Shown here: positions 1-8,267 of the stretch, in pieces
Numbering within the stretch: position 1 is the stretch's first letter
Layout of the letters: every line of letters starts with the position of its first letter
Assembly (NCBI RefSeq): GCF_000685095.1
Contig: NZ_BAYE01000018.1
Coordinates: 1-64,000, forward strand
DNA: 64,000 nt
Direction of reading: 5' to 3'
DNA from: Paraburkholderia caledonica NBRC 102488
GTDB lineage: Bacteria > Pseudomonadota > Gammaproteobacteria > Burkholderiales > Burkholderiaceae
The notes under the pieces: model-generated
The model's input: the letters and a program-made list of their open reading frames with translations, nothing else
What the model was told of the DNA's origin: nothing
Databases searched by the model: none
Program-made: the position numbers and the translations under genes

Positions 1-227
1 CGTAATTGATGGATCGCGGCGCTCACCTCGCGGCGAAGCCTTAGCGGGCGGCGTGCAAGCGGGCATAAAGGAAAATGCAAGGAATGCGTTTGCGAGCCCG
101 CGCACAAACGCCTGTTTGTTTCCGCGACTCAGTGGCAGGATCGGCACGTGAGCGAAACTTCATGCATGCGGCTGCGCGGCCCGGCATCCTGGTAAGAGAC
201 GCCGCGAAGTCCGCATTCGCGCCGCCC

Positions 228-938
228 TTATAGCTGGTAGCGGAAGATTCTGGACTTATCCACCCTGAAAATCAGCGAAAGATGCGTCCAGCTGACGAGC
301 CTATAACCACGCTTCTCAAGATAGTCATACACTCTCGATCCAACGACATCCCGCATTGAAGTAGACGAGGATTCGACAATGATGATTTTCGGCTTGTATT
401 TTTCAATATTGATCGACATCAACACCTGATAATCGTGACCTTCAGCGTCGATGGAAAGCAGGTCGATCTCATGATCGGAGTAACGGCTGTGTTCGAGCAC
501 GTCGTCCAACGTCGTAGTCTCGACGCTGCGCACGGATGTGGGCGTCGCCGTTCCATTTGCGGCTACTTCAGGATCGAGAGTGGAGGTCAACCCATAGTTC
601 GAGAAGTTGTAGACGTTCTTCACAGCCTTTTCGCTTGAAATAGCCGCGCACACATTGGTATCGGACGCCCGCGCGAGTCTGAAGGCCTCGATCTTGATGG
701 GGTCCATATCAATGTTGATGCCCCGCCAGCCGCGCTTGTACAACGCATACGTATTTGAAAACTTGATCGGGTGATAAGCACCCACATCCACATAGACGCC
801 CTTGGAGCACGCAGGGCTGATTATCTCGCGCAGCACAGCATCTTCTCCGAACTGGGAATAATACAAGCGTGCGCCCCGTGTCAGCCACGTTTTCCGCACA
901 AGCCAAAGAAAATGCCCGAAGGTCTTAAGCGAACTCAT
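228..938 (-). CDS. FkbM family methyltransferase
   Basis: 236-residue protein with the FkbM-type SAM-dependent methyltransferase layout. The N-terminal third contains YYSQFGEDAVL followed by GVYVDVGAYHP, the glycine-rich SAM-binding loop, and INIDMDPIKIEAF, the acidic end of the second strand. The C-terminal half has DLLSIDAEGHDYQVL, the typical FkbM signature, followed by KPKIIIVE. Such enzymes usually O-methylate sugars of polysaccharides or secondary metabolites; the substrate cannot be read here. No glycan genes lie next to it in the window. The gene looks less GC-rich than the housekeeping genes to the right, so horizontal acquisition is plausible. Family assignment is firm; role is open. 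Positions 1-227 beyond its 3' end hold no gene I can support. Confidence 0.85.
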   Translation of the reverse strand: MSSLKTFGHFLWLVRKTWLTRGARLYYSQFGEDAVLREIISPACSKGVYVDVGAYHPIKFSNTYALYKRGWRGINIDMDPIKIEAFRLARASDTNVCAAISSEKAVKNVYNFSNYGLTSTLDPEVAANGTATPTSVRSVETTTLDDVLEHSRYSDHEIDLLSIDAEGHDYQVLMSINIEKYKPKIIIVESSSTSMRDVVGSRVYDYLEKRGYRLVSWTHLSLIFRVDKSRIFRYQL

Positions 939-1214
939 AGTAGCCCCACGCCCTGAAATCGATGCGATGGCGGAAGACTAATCAACATTCCATGCTTTTC
1001 AAGGACATTAGCTCAACGAATTGGGCCTTCTAAAACAGGGGCTTATCACGTGCGTCTTTCGAAGTCTTGATGTGCTACCGCCTTAACACCCCTCAGCCTG
1101 CCGTTGCATTATTTTCAGCGCCTGAATATCACCGCACAAAAAGATCTGGTTCATGTCGCGGGCTCACGGCCTGAAGAAGCGATTATGTCGTTGCTTTCGG
1201 GCTGGCATAGGATC

Positions 1215-1669
1215 TTAGAACTTCGCAACCTGCGGAATCATGGCCGCCTGGCCACGCACCACGCCTGAGTCGTCGAATAACTGCCACACTGTTGCTTGCT
1301 CGATCCAGAAACGCTGCCCGGACTTCGTAATGCGAATGCCGCGATACCCGGTGACGAAACCGTCGCGCGCCACCTGATCCAGAAACCCCTGGCGCTCCCC
1401 GCGCTCCGGAAGTTCCGCTGAAAGCCGCGAGCGCAGAGACGTGATCTCGTCCCAGTCGTATCCGAAGATGCCTGCGCTTTTGAGTTGCCATAGATAAACA
1501 TCGGGTCGGTCTGCGTATCGTGCGCGAGAAGGCCGAACGGCGCTGACGAATAGAGCCACGCAGCGCCCTCGGTGTCGCTAATGTCGGACGGCACCAGCGA
1601 TTTACCGAGCAAACGGCGATAGCTATTTGTGAGGAGGCGGAAGAATTCGACATCCGTCTTCAATGACAT
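1215..1669 (-). pseudogene. MEKHLA domain protein, frameshifted
   Basis: Two reading frames together make one MEKHLA/PAS-like protein of about 150 residues. The first part, from ATG at 1669, reads MSLKTDVEFFRLLTNSYRR and then TDPMFIYGN; the second part, in a different frame, continues with IFGYDWDEIT and ends with RFWIEQATVWQLFDDSG. In MEKHLA proteins the YGN and FGYDW segments are only a few residues apart, so the frame changes within about 1470-1483, consistent with loss of one base. The N-terminal part also has the family's xTNSYRRLLGKSLVP pattern. It lies downstream of, and on the same strand as, the solute-binding-like gene. It may be a true pseudogene or a single-base sequencing error. 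Confidence 0.7.
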
Positions 1670-1774
1670 GGTGTAGATCGCTCCAAATCTGGTTATCCAA
1701 AGCAGTGCAATCGGAACACTGCGAATACCGCTGGTTTCAACACGTGCGAGATTACGCAAATCACGACCGTTCCA

Positions 1775-2506
1775 TCAACAGGCACAGAGAACGGGATCGA
1801 TCTCTTTGTGCGTGAAGCCGAACGTCGCCATTTGCTCGCGATGCGCGGCCGAGCCCAAATACGATCGCAATTCCCGGTCCACCGCATGGCGCAGATCATC
1901 GCTGTTCTTGCTGAACGAAAATGCACCAAAAGGTATTTTGAGCGCGCTGCCTGTCACGGGTCGATGCTCGACTGCGCGAAGCACCGAGCCGCCAATGCGC
2001 GCAGCCAGTATGCGATTTCCAAGGGCGGTGCTCGCGTAAGCGTCCACGGTGCCTGAACGAACTGCCTCTATCGCTTCGGCCTGCTGCCGAAAGATGACAA
2101 TCTGGTCCTCGCTTACGCCAGCCGCTCTGGCCGACTCGTGCTGCACCTGTCCTGCGATGATGCCAAGCCGGGCATCGCGCCGCCCGGCGACCGACGCGTA
2201 GCTGTCCAGCGCCTTGTCGTTGTCTGTCCGAACGAGAAAGCCGTCTGCCATTGCCCAGACGGGGACGCTGAAGGCCACCTGCTGTGCCCGCTCCGGCGTG
2301 ATGAACAGAGGAACATTCATATCCCAGCGGCCGGTTGCTACGCCATCAAGCAACTCGCTAAACGTCGTGAGGCAATGCTCGATCTCCGTCGCACCAATGG
2401 CACGAAGAACAACCGTGGCCAGATCGATATCGGCGCCCATAGCCGCGCCGTCCGGTCCGCTCCATCCAAACGGAGGTTCTTCCAGGTACGCCATCCGAAT
2501 CTTCAT
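1775..2506 (-). CDS. Solute-binding protein family 3-like protein without signal peptide
   Basis: 243-residue protein of the bacterial extracellular solute-binding family 3 fold (periplasmic amino-acid-binding type). Features seen: the opening strand MKIRMAYLEEPPFGW, the ligand-region segment GADIDLATVVLRAIG, then GRWDMNVPLFITPERA and the second-lobe segment ARLGIIAGQ. I place the start at ATG 2506 because a GAGG ribosome-binding motif lies just upstream in TTTGCGAGGCAGCA. A longer frame would run back through the terminator hairpin of the tRNA gene. With this start the protein begins directly with the mature domain and has no signal peptide, which is odd for a transporter component. No permease or ATPase gene is adjacent. 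It may act as a cytosolic sensor or be a decayed import gene. Confidence 0.75.
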   Translation of the reverse strand: MKIRMAYLEEPPFGWSGPDGAAMGADIDLATVVLRAIGATEIEHCLTTFSELLDGVATGRWDMNVPLFITPERAQQVAFSVPVWAMADGFLVRTDNDKALDSYASVAGRRDARLGIIAGQVQHESARAAGVSEDQIVIFRQQAEAIEAVRSGTVDAYASTALGNRILAARIGGSVLRAVEHRPVTGSALKIPFGAFSFSKNSDDLRHAVDRELRSYLGSAAHREQMATFGFTHKEIDPVLCAC

Positions 2507-2594
2507 TGCTGCCTCGCAAATCCGCGAAGTCGATGGTGCGCCAATTGTACTGGCACACGCGGCATCGCAAGAAAACGCAAAGTTTGATGCAAAG

Positions 2595-2622
2595 AAAAAG
2601 CCACCCATGAAGGGTGGCTTTT
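2595..2622 (-). terminator. Rho-independent terminator of the tRNA-Ile gene
   Basis: On the minus strand an 8-bp perfect stem AGCCACCC / GGGTGGCT (2599-2606 and 2612-2619) with a 5-nt loop is followed by TTTTTCTTT. It begins 8 nt after the CCA end of the tRNA. Confidence 0.85.
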
Positions 2623-2629
2623 CAATGTT

Positions 2630-2959
2630 TGGTGGGCCTCCCGTGAGTCGAACACGGCACCAACGGATTATGCTAACCAGCTACGGCTTTCGCCGCCCCT
2701 TTCGGGTTTGTGGTCTGGACTGTCTCTTGTCTTTACGACCTGCCCGTTCAGTCTCTACACGTTCTCTCAAAAGAGAGCTTCGCTCGGGATTGCCACGCTG
2801 CGAGAACAGCAGAGGTTTCCCCGAATTTGAGCAGTTCTACCAAGGGGCAGAGCTAACTTACCCCAAGGCAACCCATTCATGACTCACCATGCCGTGCTGC
2901 GTGGTTTAGGTGAGTCTTTGCTAAGTCCGCTGCTCTAACCAAGCATGAGCTAGAGGCCC
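2630..2959 (-). tRNA. tRNA-Ile(CAU) interrupted by a group I intron
   Basis: Read on the minus strand, the 5' exon (2959-2924) has acceptor strand GGGCCTC, a D-arm with stem GCTC/GAGC, and the first half of the anticodon arm ending GCGGACT. The 3' exon (2672-2630) resumes with CATAATCCG, then a T-arm with stem CCGTG/CACGG around TTCGACT, acceptor strand GAGGCCC, discriminator A and an encoded CCA. Joined, the exons give a 7-nt anticodon loop CTCATAA with anticodon CAT and a perfectly paired 7-bp acceptor stem. The CAU anticodon with this body fits the AUA-decoding tRNA-Ile whose C34 is converted to lysidine by TilS, rather than a methionine tRNA. A TAAAAT box at 2972-2977 could be the -10 element; no good -35 was found. 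The 251 nt between the exons are the intron listed separately. Confidence 0.93.
2673..2923 (-). ncRNA. Group I self-splicing intron (IC3-like) in the anticodon loop
   Basis: 251-nt insert with the conserved core of a bacterial tRNA group I intron. Reading 5' to 3' on the minus strand: a possible P2 hairpin GACTCACC / GGTGAGTC, the P4-side segment CAAATTCGGGGAAACC, the returning segment GTGGCAATCCCGAGC, the P7/P3 segment GTGTAGAGACTGAACGGG, the P7 partner GACAGTCCAG, and a P9 hairpin GGCGGCGAAAGCCG. The intron ends in G, as the omega-G of group I introns must. From memory, the CAAATTCGG-GAAACC and GTGTAGAGACT blocks are nearly the same as in the Azoarcus tRNA-Ile intron. There is no internal homing-endonuclease gene. 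P1 is not unambiguous: GACTU-type exon pairing with an intron GAGTC is possible. Confidence 0.92.
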
Positions 2960-3047
2960 CGAGAACTCAAGATTTTACCGTATCTGAAGCTATCAACGTA
3001 CAGCATGATGCGCATGCCCGTTCGTCGATTGGCCGCCATACTACACG

Positions 3048-3101
3048 AAAAAGGGGCCTCCGCGACCGCTCCGCTTTGACGGAACAACTGGGAGACCCCT
3101 T
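3048..3101 (-). terminator. Rho-independent terminator after rpoD
   Basis: On the minus strand AAGGGGTCTCC pairs with GGAGGCCCCTT (one U-G pair) across a 29-nt loop and runs into a T-stretch at 3048-3052. It begins 38 nt after the rpoD stop codon. Confidence 0.8.
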
Positions 3102-3138
3102 CAAACTGCTACTTACTCACTACGGCCACACCTGCCGA

Positions 3139-5550
3139 TCAGTTGCCCTCAAGGAACGACTTGAGCTTGTCCGAGCGGCTCGGATGACGCAGCTTACGCA
3201 GCGCCTTTGCCTCGATCTGACGAATCCGCTCACGCGTGACGTCGAACTGCTTGCCGACTTCTTCAAGCGTGTGATCGGTGCTCATCTCGATACCGAAACG
3301 CATGCGCAACACCTTCGCTTCGCGCGGCGTCAACGAATCGAGCACGTCTTTGACGACGTCGCGCATACTCGCGTGCAACGCAGCGTCTGCCGGCGCCACG
3401 GTGTTCGTATCTTCGATAAAGTCGCCCAGATGCGAATCGTCGTCGTCACCAATCGGCGTTTCCATCGAGATCGGCTCTTTCGCGATCTTCATGATCTTGC
3501 GGATCTTGTCTTCCGGCATTTCCATCTTCTCGGCCAGCGTTGCCGGATCCGGCTCGAGGCCGGTCTCCTGCAGAATCTGACGCGAGATGCGGTTCATCTT
3601 GTTGATCGTTTCGATCATGTGAACCGGAATACGGATCGTGCGCGCCTGGTCCGCGATCGAACGCGTGATGGCCTGACGGATCCACCACGTTGCATACGTG
3701 GAAAACTTGTAGCCACGACGATATTCGAACTTGTCCACCGCCTTCATCAGGCCGATGTTGCCTTCCTGAATCAGGTCGAGGAACTGCAGACCGCGGTTCG
3801 TGTACTTCTTCGCAATGGAGATAACGAGACGCAGGTTTGCCTCGGTCATCTCGCGCTTCGCCTGGCGCGCCTTCAATTCGCCGGCTGCCATTTGACGGTT
3901 GGTTTCCTTCAGGTCCTTCAGCGGCAGCACCACACGCGCCTGCAGATCCAGCAGGCGTTGTTGCTGCTCGCGAATGGCCGGAATGTTCCGCGTGAGGATC
4001 GCGCTGTACGCATGACCTTCGCTGACGATCTTGTCGGCCCACTCGAGGTCCGTTTCGCTACCCGGGAAACGCGCGATGAACTCCGCACGCGGCATGCCGC
4101 ACTTGTCGACCACCGTATGCAGAATCTGGCGCTCGACCTGACGCACTTCGTCCACCTGCGCACGCAACGTGTCGCACAAACGTTCGACGGTGCGCGCGGT
4201 GAAGCGGATCGTCATCAGCTCGTTCTGGATGGTTTCCTGCGCTTTCAGGTACGACTTCGACTTGTAGCCTTCCTTCTCGAACGCGCGACGCATCTTGTCG
4301 AACCATTCGCTGATCAGGGCGAATTTTTCGAGCGACGCACGCTTGAGCGCTTCCATTTGCGCTGCGTTGGCCGTGGCCTGCGCGGTGCCGTCGTCTTCTT
4401 CTTCGTCCTCTTCGTCTTCTTCCTCGGCTTCTTCGTCCTCGCTCTCGATCGCTTCCGCTTCCTGCACGGAGAAGCCGTCCGCGTCTTCCGCGTCGGCGTC
4501 GATCAGGCCGTCGACCAGTTCGTCGATGCGGATTTCCTCGTTCGCGACGCGCTCTGCCATGGCGAGAATGTCGGCGATCGTGGTCGGGCACGCGGAAATG
4601 GCCATCACCATGTGCTTCAGGCCGTCTTCGATGCGCTTGGCAATTTCAATTTCGCCTTCGCGCGTCAGCAGTTCGACCGTGCCCATTTCGCGCATGTACA
4701 TGCGCACCGGGTCGGTCGTGCGGCCGAATTCCGAGTCGACGGTAGAAAGCGCAACTTCCGCTTCTTCTTCGACTTCGTCGTCAGACGAAGCGGCGGGCGC
4801 GTTGTCGTTCAGCAGCAGCGTTTCGGCGTCGGGCGCCTGCTCGTACACAGCCACGCCCATGTCGTTGAACGTGCTGATGATGCCTTCGATCGCCTCGGTC
4901 TCGGTGAAGTTGTCCGGCAGGTGATCGTTGATTTCAGCGTACGTGAGGAAACCGCGCTCCTTGCCGAGCTTGATGAGCGCGCGCAATTTGGAGCGGCGCT
5001 CCTCGAGTTCCTCCACCGTGCCGGGCGCCGACGAAGAGAACGCGTCTTTCAGAAGCGCCTTTTCCTTGGCACGGCGGTCGCGAGCCTTGGCCTTTTCCAC
5101 TTTGCCGGAAGCGGCCACAGGGGTTTCTTCGCTCTGGGTTGCGTCGTCATCGACGGGTACTTCATTCAGCTTTTTCGTCATGGAGTTCGCCGTACCGGCT
5201 GTAGTCTCGACTCGCGGCTGGTGGACAACAGCCGGTTGAACCGTGGATACTGGAGTCTCGCGCACTGCCGCATCGTCCTGCGCGACAGCCGCTTCCCTTG
5301 CGCTTCTGACACCCGGTCGTTTCGCGGCCGGAGGTGGTACCGTTTTCGCCGCCTTTGCGACCGCCTTTGCCATCTGAGCCGGCTCCGCTCGCGCGGCCGG
5401 ACTGGCTAAAGACTTCTTCCCGGCAGCCGGTGTAACGCCGACGGCAGAGGCTTTCCTGACGGAAGAATCTAACCTGGCCGAAGTGACCTTTCTGGTCTGC
5501 TCCGTGGAGCGTGAGCCGGGTGTGTTCTTTCCGCCTGTAGTCTTTGCCAT
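3139..5550 (-). CDS. rpoD: RNA polymerase sigma factor RpoD (sigma-70)
   Basis: 803-residue primary sigma factor. After a basic and Ala/Pro-rich N-terminal extension of about 175 residues comes region 1.1 (LIKLGKERGFLTYAEINDHLP), then region 1.2 (RTTDPVRMYMREMGTVELL), a long non-conserved region with an acidic Glu/Asp run, and region 2 from about residue 565 (RLVISIAKKYTNRGLQFLDL, with the -10-binding YKFSTYATWWIRQAI). Regions 3 and 4 follow, with the -35-binding helix-turn-helix TLEEVGKQFDVTRERIRQIE near the C terminus. It directs RNA polymerase to housekeeping promoters. It is the last gene of an rpsU-yqeY-dnaG-rpoD order, with a 92-nt gap after dnaG holding a possible promoter. An internal ATG near residue 124 is an alternative start, since E. 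coli RpoD lacks the long extension. Confidence 0.97.
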   Translation of the reverse strand: MAKTTGGKNTPGSRSTEQTRKVTSARLDSSVRKASAVGVTPAAGKKSLASPAARAEPAQMAKAVAKAAKTVPPPAAKRPGVRSAREAAVAQDDAAVRETPVSTVQPAVVHQPRVETTAGTANSMTKKLNEVPVDDDATQSEETPVAASGKVEKAKARDRRAKEKALLKDAFSSSAPGTVEELEERRSKLRALIKLGKERGFLTYAEINDHLPDNFTETEAIEGIISTFNDMGVAVYEQAPDAETLLLNDNAPAASSDDEVEEEAEVALSTVDSEFGRTTDPVRMYMREMGTVELLTREGEIEIAKRIEDGLKHMVMAISACPTTIADILAMAERVANEEIRIDELVDGLIDADAEDADGFSVQEAEAIESEDEEAEEEDEEDEEEDDGTAQATANAAQMEALKRASLEKFALISEWFDKMRRAFEKEGYKSKSYLKAQETIQNELMTIRFTARTVERLCDTLRAQVDEVRQVERQILHTVVDKCGMPRAEFIARFPGSETDLEWADKIVSEGHAYSAILTRNIPAIREQQQRLLDLQARVVLPLKDLKETNRQMAAGELKARQAKREMTEANLRLVISIAKKYTNRGLQFLDLIQEGNIGLMKAVDKFEYRRGYKFSTYATWWIRQAITRSIADQARTIRIPVHMIETINKMNRISRQILQETGLEPDPATLAEKMEMPEDKIRKIMKIAKEPISMETPIGDDDDSHLGDFIEDTNTVAPADAALHASMRDVVKDVLDSLTPREAKVLRMRFGIEMSTDHTLEEVGKQFDVTRERIRQIEAKALRKLRHPSRSDKLKSFLEGN

Positions 5551-5612
5551 CGCATCGCCTTTTCGCCTTTGCTAGGAAAACCCTTTGAAAAACAAACCGC
5601 TGGAAACCTTTT

Positions 5613-5618
5613 ATTATA
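5613..5618 (-). promoter_or_regulatory. Possible -10 element for rpoD
   Basis: TATAAT on the minus strand, 62 nt upstream of the rpoD start in the dnaG-rpoD gap. No good -35 hexamer is seen at 16-18 nt, so only the -10 is claimed. Confidence 0.4.
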
Positions 5619-5642
5619 CCACTGAGGTTTCTGCGCTTCCGC

Positions 5643-7511
5643 CTACAAGCCGAGCTGGCGCTTCATGTCAGCCCGCTTCCTGTTGAGCTCCGCAAGCTCC
5701 GCGAACTCCTCCGGCGTGTGCCGGGATTGTCGTGAAAGTTGCTCGAGACGATCGCAATAAGCGTCGTATCGCATCTTCAGAATCGCCGCTTTCAGCTCCT
5801 CTCCGACGATCCTCTCCTGCTCGCGCCGCTCTTCTATGACGGTCGCATCTTCCGGGTCCTTCAGCAACAAATCCCGGACATTTTCATCATAGTCCAGAAT
5901 TTTGCGAAAGATTTCCTCGAAAGTTGGGGCGTTTGCGCCGTTTCGCAATAGGTCGGAGAGCAATTGAAACTCCGCCGAATCGCCGAGTGCGCGCGCATGC
6001 GTCGTCACTTCCTCAAATAGTTCGCCGTGCCGCGTCACGGTGAGAAGCGCCTGTTCGGCTTCTTCGTCGAGCACCGCGACCGTGCGCGGATACATCACAA
6101 GATTGCGCAGCGTCTTTTCTTCGATGCCAGTCACGCTGCGCCGGTCCTTACGGGCCGGCGCCGAACGCGCCGCCGCCGCAATGCGCGAGTCGACCTCGCA
6201 GAGCGCGGCAACCTCGTCGAACGGCACATCCAGCCGATCGGCGAACATATGCATGATCTGCGCGCGCAGTGCATTGGCCGGCAGCGCCTGCAGCAGCGGC
6301 TTGGCGTCGAACAGCGCGCGCGCACGGCCTTCCGGCTGGTCCAGCTCCTTGCCGGCGAGCACCTCGTTGAGCATGAACTGCGAGAGCGGCATAGCGCGTT
6401 CCACCTGCTCGGCGAACGCCTCGGTACCAAACTCGCGGACATAGCTGTCCGGGTCGTGTTCAGCCGGCAGAAACAGGAAGCGAATGGTCCGGTTGTCAGC
6501 CGCGTGCGGCAAACAGGCGTCCAATGCGCGCCGCGCGGCGCGCCGGCCGGCTGAATCGCCGTCGAAACTGAAGATGACCGTGTCGGTCTGGCGCATCAGT
6601 TTCTGCACGTGAATCGGCGTGCAGGCTGTGCCCAACGTCGCGACCGCGTTCTGAAACCCCAATTGGGCCAGCGCGACCACGTCCATATAACCTTCGACGA
6701 CCAGCACGTAGTGCTGTTCCCGGATCGCAAGACGGGCCTCGAAAAGCCCGTACAACTCGCTGCCTTTGTTAAATAGAGGCGTTTCCGGCGAATTCAAATA
6801 CTTCGGCTCGCCGCCGTCCAGCACCCGGCCGCCGAAGCCGATTACCTGCCCCTTCACGTTGCGTATAGGGAACATGATCCGCTCGCGAAAGCGGTCGTAG
6901 CGGCGATTCTGGCCCTGCGCGTCCGACTTCTCGCTGACGATTACCAGACCCGATTCGACCAGGGAATCGTCGCGATAGTTCGGAAAAGCCGCTTCCAGGT
7001 TCTGCCAGCCGTCCGGCGCGTAGCCCAGCCCGAAGCGAGCGGCGATCTCGCCGGTCAGGCCGCGTTTCTTCAGATATTGAATCGCGACAGGCGCGCCGCG
7101 CAATTGCTTGCGGTAGTAGTCGCAAGCCGTCTGCATGACGTCGGAAAGCGCGGTAGTCACTGCTTTCGAGGCCGCCGGCGCATAGCCGCCGGAACCACCG
7201 CCTCCGTAGCCCGGCGAAGGCTCGTTCGGCACCGTCAACCCGACCGATTGAGCGAGTTCGTTGACCGCCTCGGGGAACGAGGCGCCGACGTGTTCCATCA
7301 GGAAGCCAATGGCCGTTCCATGCGCGCCGCAGCCGAAGCAGTGATAAAACTGCTTGGTCGGGCTCACGGTGAACGACGGGCTTTTCTCGTTATGAAACGG
7401 ACACAGCCCCATGAAGTTCGCGCCGCCCTTCTTCAACTGCACATACCGCCCCACCACGTCGACGATATCGACGCGGTTGAGCAGATCCTGCAGGAATGAC
7501 GGAGGAATCAC
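5643..7511 (-). CDS. dnaG: DNA primase DnaG
   Basis: 622-residue primase that makes RNA primers for replication. The N-terminal CHC2 zinc ribbon is visible as CPFHNEKSPSFTVSP followed by FYHCFGCGAHG (about residues 37-65). The catalytic core has FGGRVLDGGEPKYLNSPETP, and the TOPRIM domain has VLVVEGYMDVVAL and FSFDGDSAGRRAA (about 270-325), which carry the acidic metal-binding residues. The C-terminal part, which in this family contacts the DnaB helicase, is less conserved. Length is normal for the family. It lies between yqeY and rpoD on the same strand, the classic macromolecular-synthesis order. Confidence 0.97.
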   Translation of the reverse strand: MIPPSFLQDLLNRVDIVDVVGRYVQLKKGGANFMGLCPFHNEKSPSFTVSPTKQFYHCFGCGAHGTAIGFLMEHVGASFPEAVNELAQSVGLTVPNEPSPGYGGGGSGGYAPAASKAVTTALSDVMQTACDYYRKQLRGAPVAIQYLKKRGLTGEIAARFGLGYAPDGWQNLEAAFPNYRDDSLVESGLVIVSEKSDAQGQNRRYDRFRERIMFPIRNVKGQVIGFGGRVLDGGEPKYLNSPETPLFNKGSELYGLFEARLAIREQHYVLVVEGYMDVVALAQLGFQNAVATLGTACTPIHVQKLMRQTDTVIFSFDGDSAGRRAARRALDACLPHAADNRTIRFLFLPAEHDPDSYVREFGTEAFAEQVERAMPLSQFMLNEVLAGKELDQPEGRARALFDAKPLLQALPANALRAQIMHMFADRLDVPFDEVAALCEVDSRIAAAARSAPARKDRRSVTGIEEKTLRNLVMYPRTVAVLDEEAEQALLTVTRHGELFEEVTTHARALGDSAEFQLLSDLLRNGANAPTFEEIFRKILDYDENVRDLLLKDPEDATVIEERREQERIVGEELKAAILKMRYDAYCDRLEQLSRQSRHTPEEFAELAELNRKRADMKRQLGL

Positions 7512-7586
7512 GGGAGATGACGCCAGCTTAGGAGCTCGATACCGCGCGCGCCGCCTATGGCGGCCGCGCGGGCCACAACGCGCGGT

Positions 7587-8033
7587 TTACTTCGCGAGCG
7601 CGGCTTTCACTTGCGCGGAAACGGCGGTCATGTCGGCACGACCGGCGAGCTTCGGCTTCAGCACGCCCATCACCTTGCCCATGTCCTGCGGGCCGGCCGC
7701 ACCGGCTTGCGCGACGGCGGCCTGCACCTCGGCGACGATCTCCTCCTCTGACATCTGCGCGGGCATGTACGCCGACAGAATAGCCAGTTCGGCCTTTTCC
7801 TTGTCCGCGAGGTCCGTGCGGCCGGCGCCTTCGAACTGGCTGATCGAGTCTTTACGCTGCTTGATCATCTTGTCGATCACAGCAGTGATTGCAGTGTCGT
7901 CCAGCGTTATGCGCTCGTCGACTTCACGTTGCTTGATCGCGGCGAGCAACAGGCGAATCGTGCCGAGACGCTCCGTTTCACGTGCCCGCATGGCGGCTTT
8001 CATATCGTCGTTGATCCGGTCTCTGAGGCTCAT
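7587..8033 (-). CDS. GatB/YqeY domain-containing protein
   Basis: 148-residue stand-alone YqeY domain (related to the tail of the amidotransferase subunit GatB). Recognisable segments are MSLRDRINDDMKAAMRARE, ERLGTIRLLLAAIKQREVDER and the C-terminal GKVMGVLKPKLAGRADM. The family binds tRNA or RNA in GatB; the function of the free-standing form is not established. It is located between rpsU and dnaG on the same strand, which is its usual place in many bacteria. The spacing to dnaG is 75 nt. Confidence 0.93.
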   Translation of the reverse strand: MSLRDRINDDMKAAMRARETERLGTIRLLLAAIKQREVDERITLDDTAITAVIDKMIKQRKDSISQFEGAGRTDLADKEKAELAILSAYMPAQMSEEEIVAEVQAAVAQAGAAGPQDMGKVMGVLKPKLAGRADMTAVSAQVKAALAK

Positions 8034-8103
8034 TACTCACCTGAATGCGTTGAAAATTGAAAAACCGGCCGAGTGGACTGCATCGACATTCACCAACACG
8101 AAT

Positions 8104-8133
8104 ACCCGCTTGGGACAGCTTCCTCAAGCGGGT
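8104..8133 (-). terminator. Stem-loop between rpsU and yqeY, possible attenuator
   Basis: A 9-bp perfect inverted repeat, ACCCGCTTG (8104-8112) and CAAGCGGGT (8125-8133), with a 12-nt loop. It has no U-tract. It sits in the gap after rpsU, where a partial terminator limits downstream transcription in the E. coli operon; that role here is inference. Confidence 0.45.
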
Positions 8134-8267
8134 TGGCGCAATGTGCGTAGTGGATGCGACCCTGCCGGCTGGTCCGAAAAGACCTTGTTTTCCGTGGCAG
8201 CATCTGTCGTGCCGTCACCGGTTGCATGTCGCGGCTCCGTTTGAGCGAAACAGCGACAACGCCAGAA

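Noticed and set aside
2595..2622. Start of the solute-binding gene at 2608 (34 more residues)
   Set aside because: That extension lies within the tRNA terminator hairpin and encodes no signal peptide; ATG 2506 has its own GAGG motif.
2214..2882. Plus-strand open frame of 222 codons across the tRNA intron
   Set aside because: It runs through the solute-binding gene antisense, a terminator hairpin and the tRNA 3' exon; the RNA features explain the DNA better.
3076..5409. Open frame of 777 codons on the plus strand, antisense to rpoD
   Set aside because: It mirrors the rpoD coding frame in GC-rich DNA, is rich in Arg/Asp/Phe/His without any domain, and rpoD has full sigma-70 motifs on the other strand.
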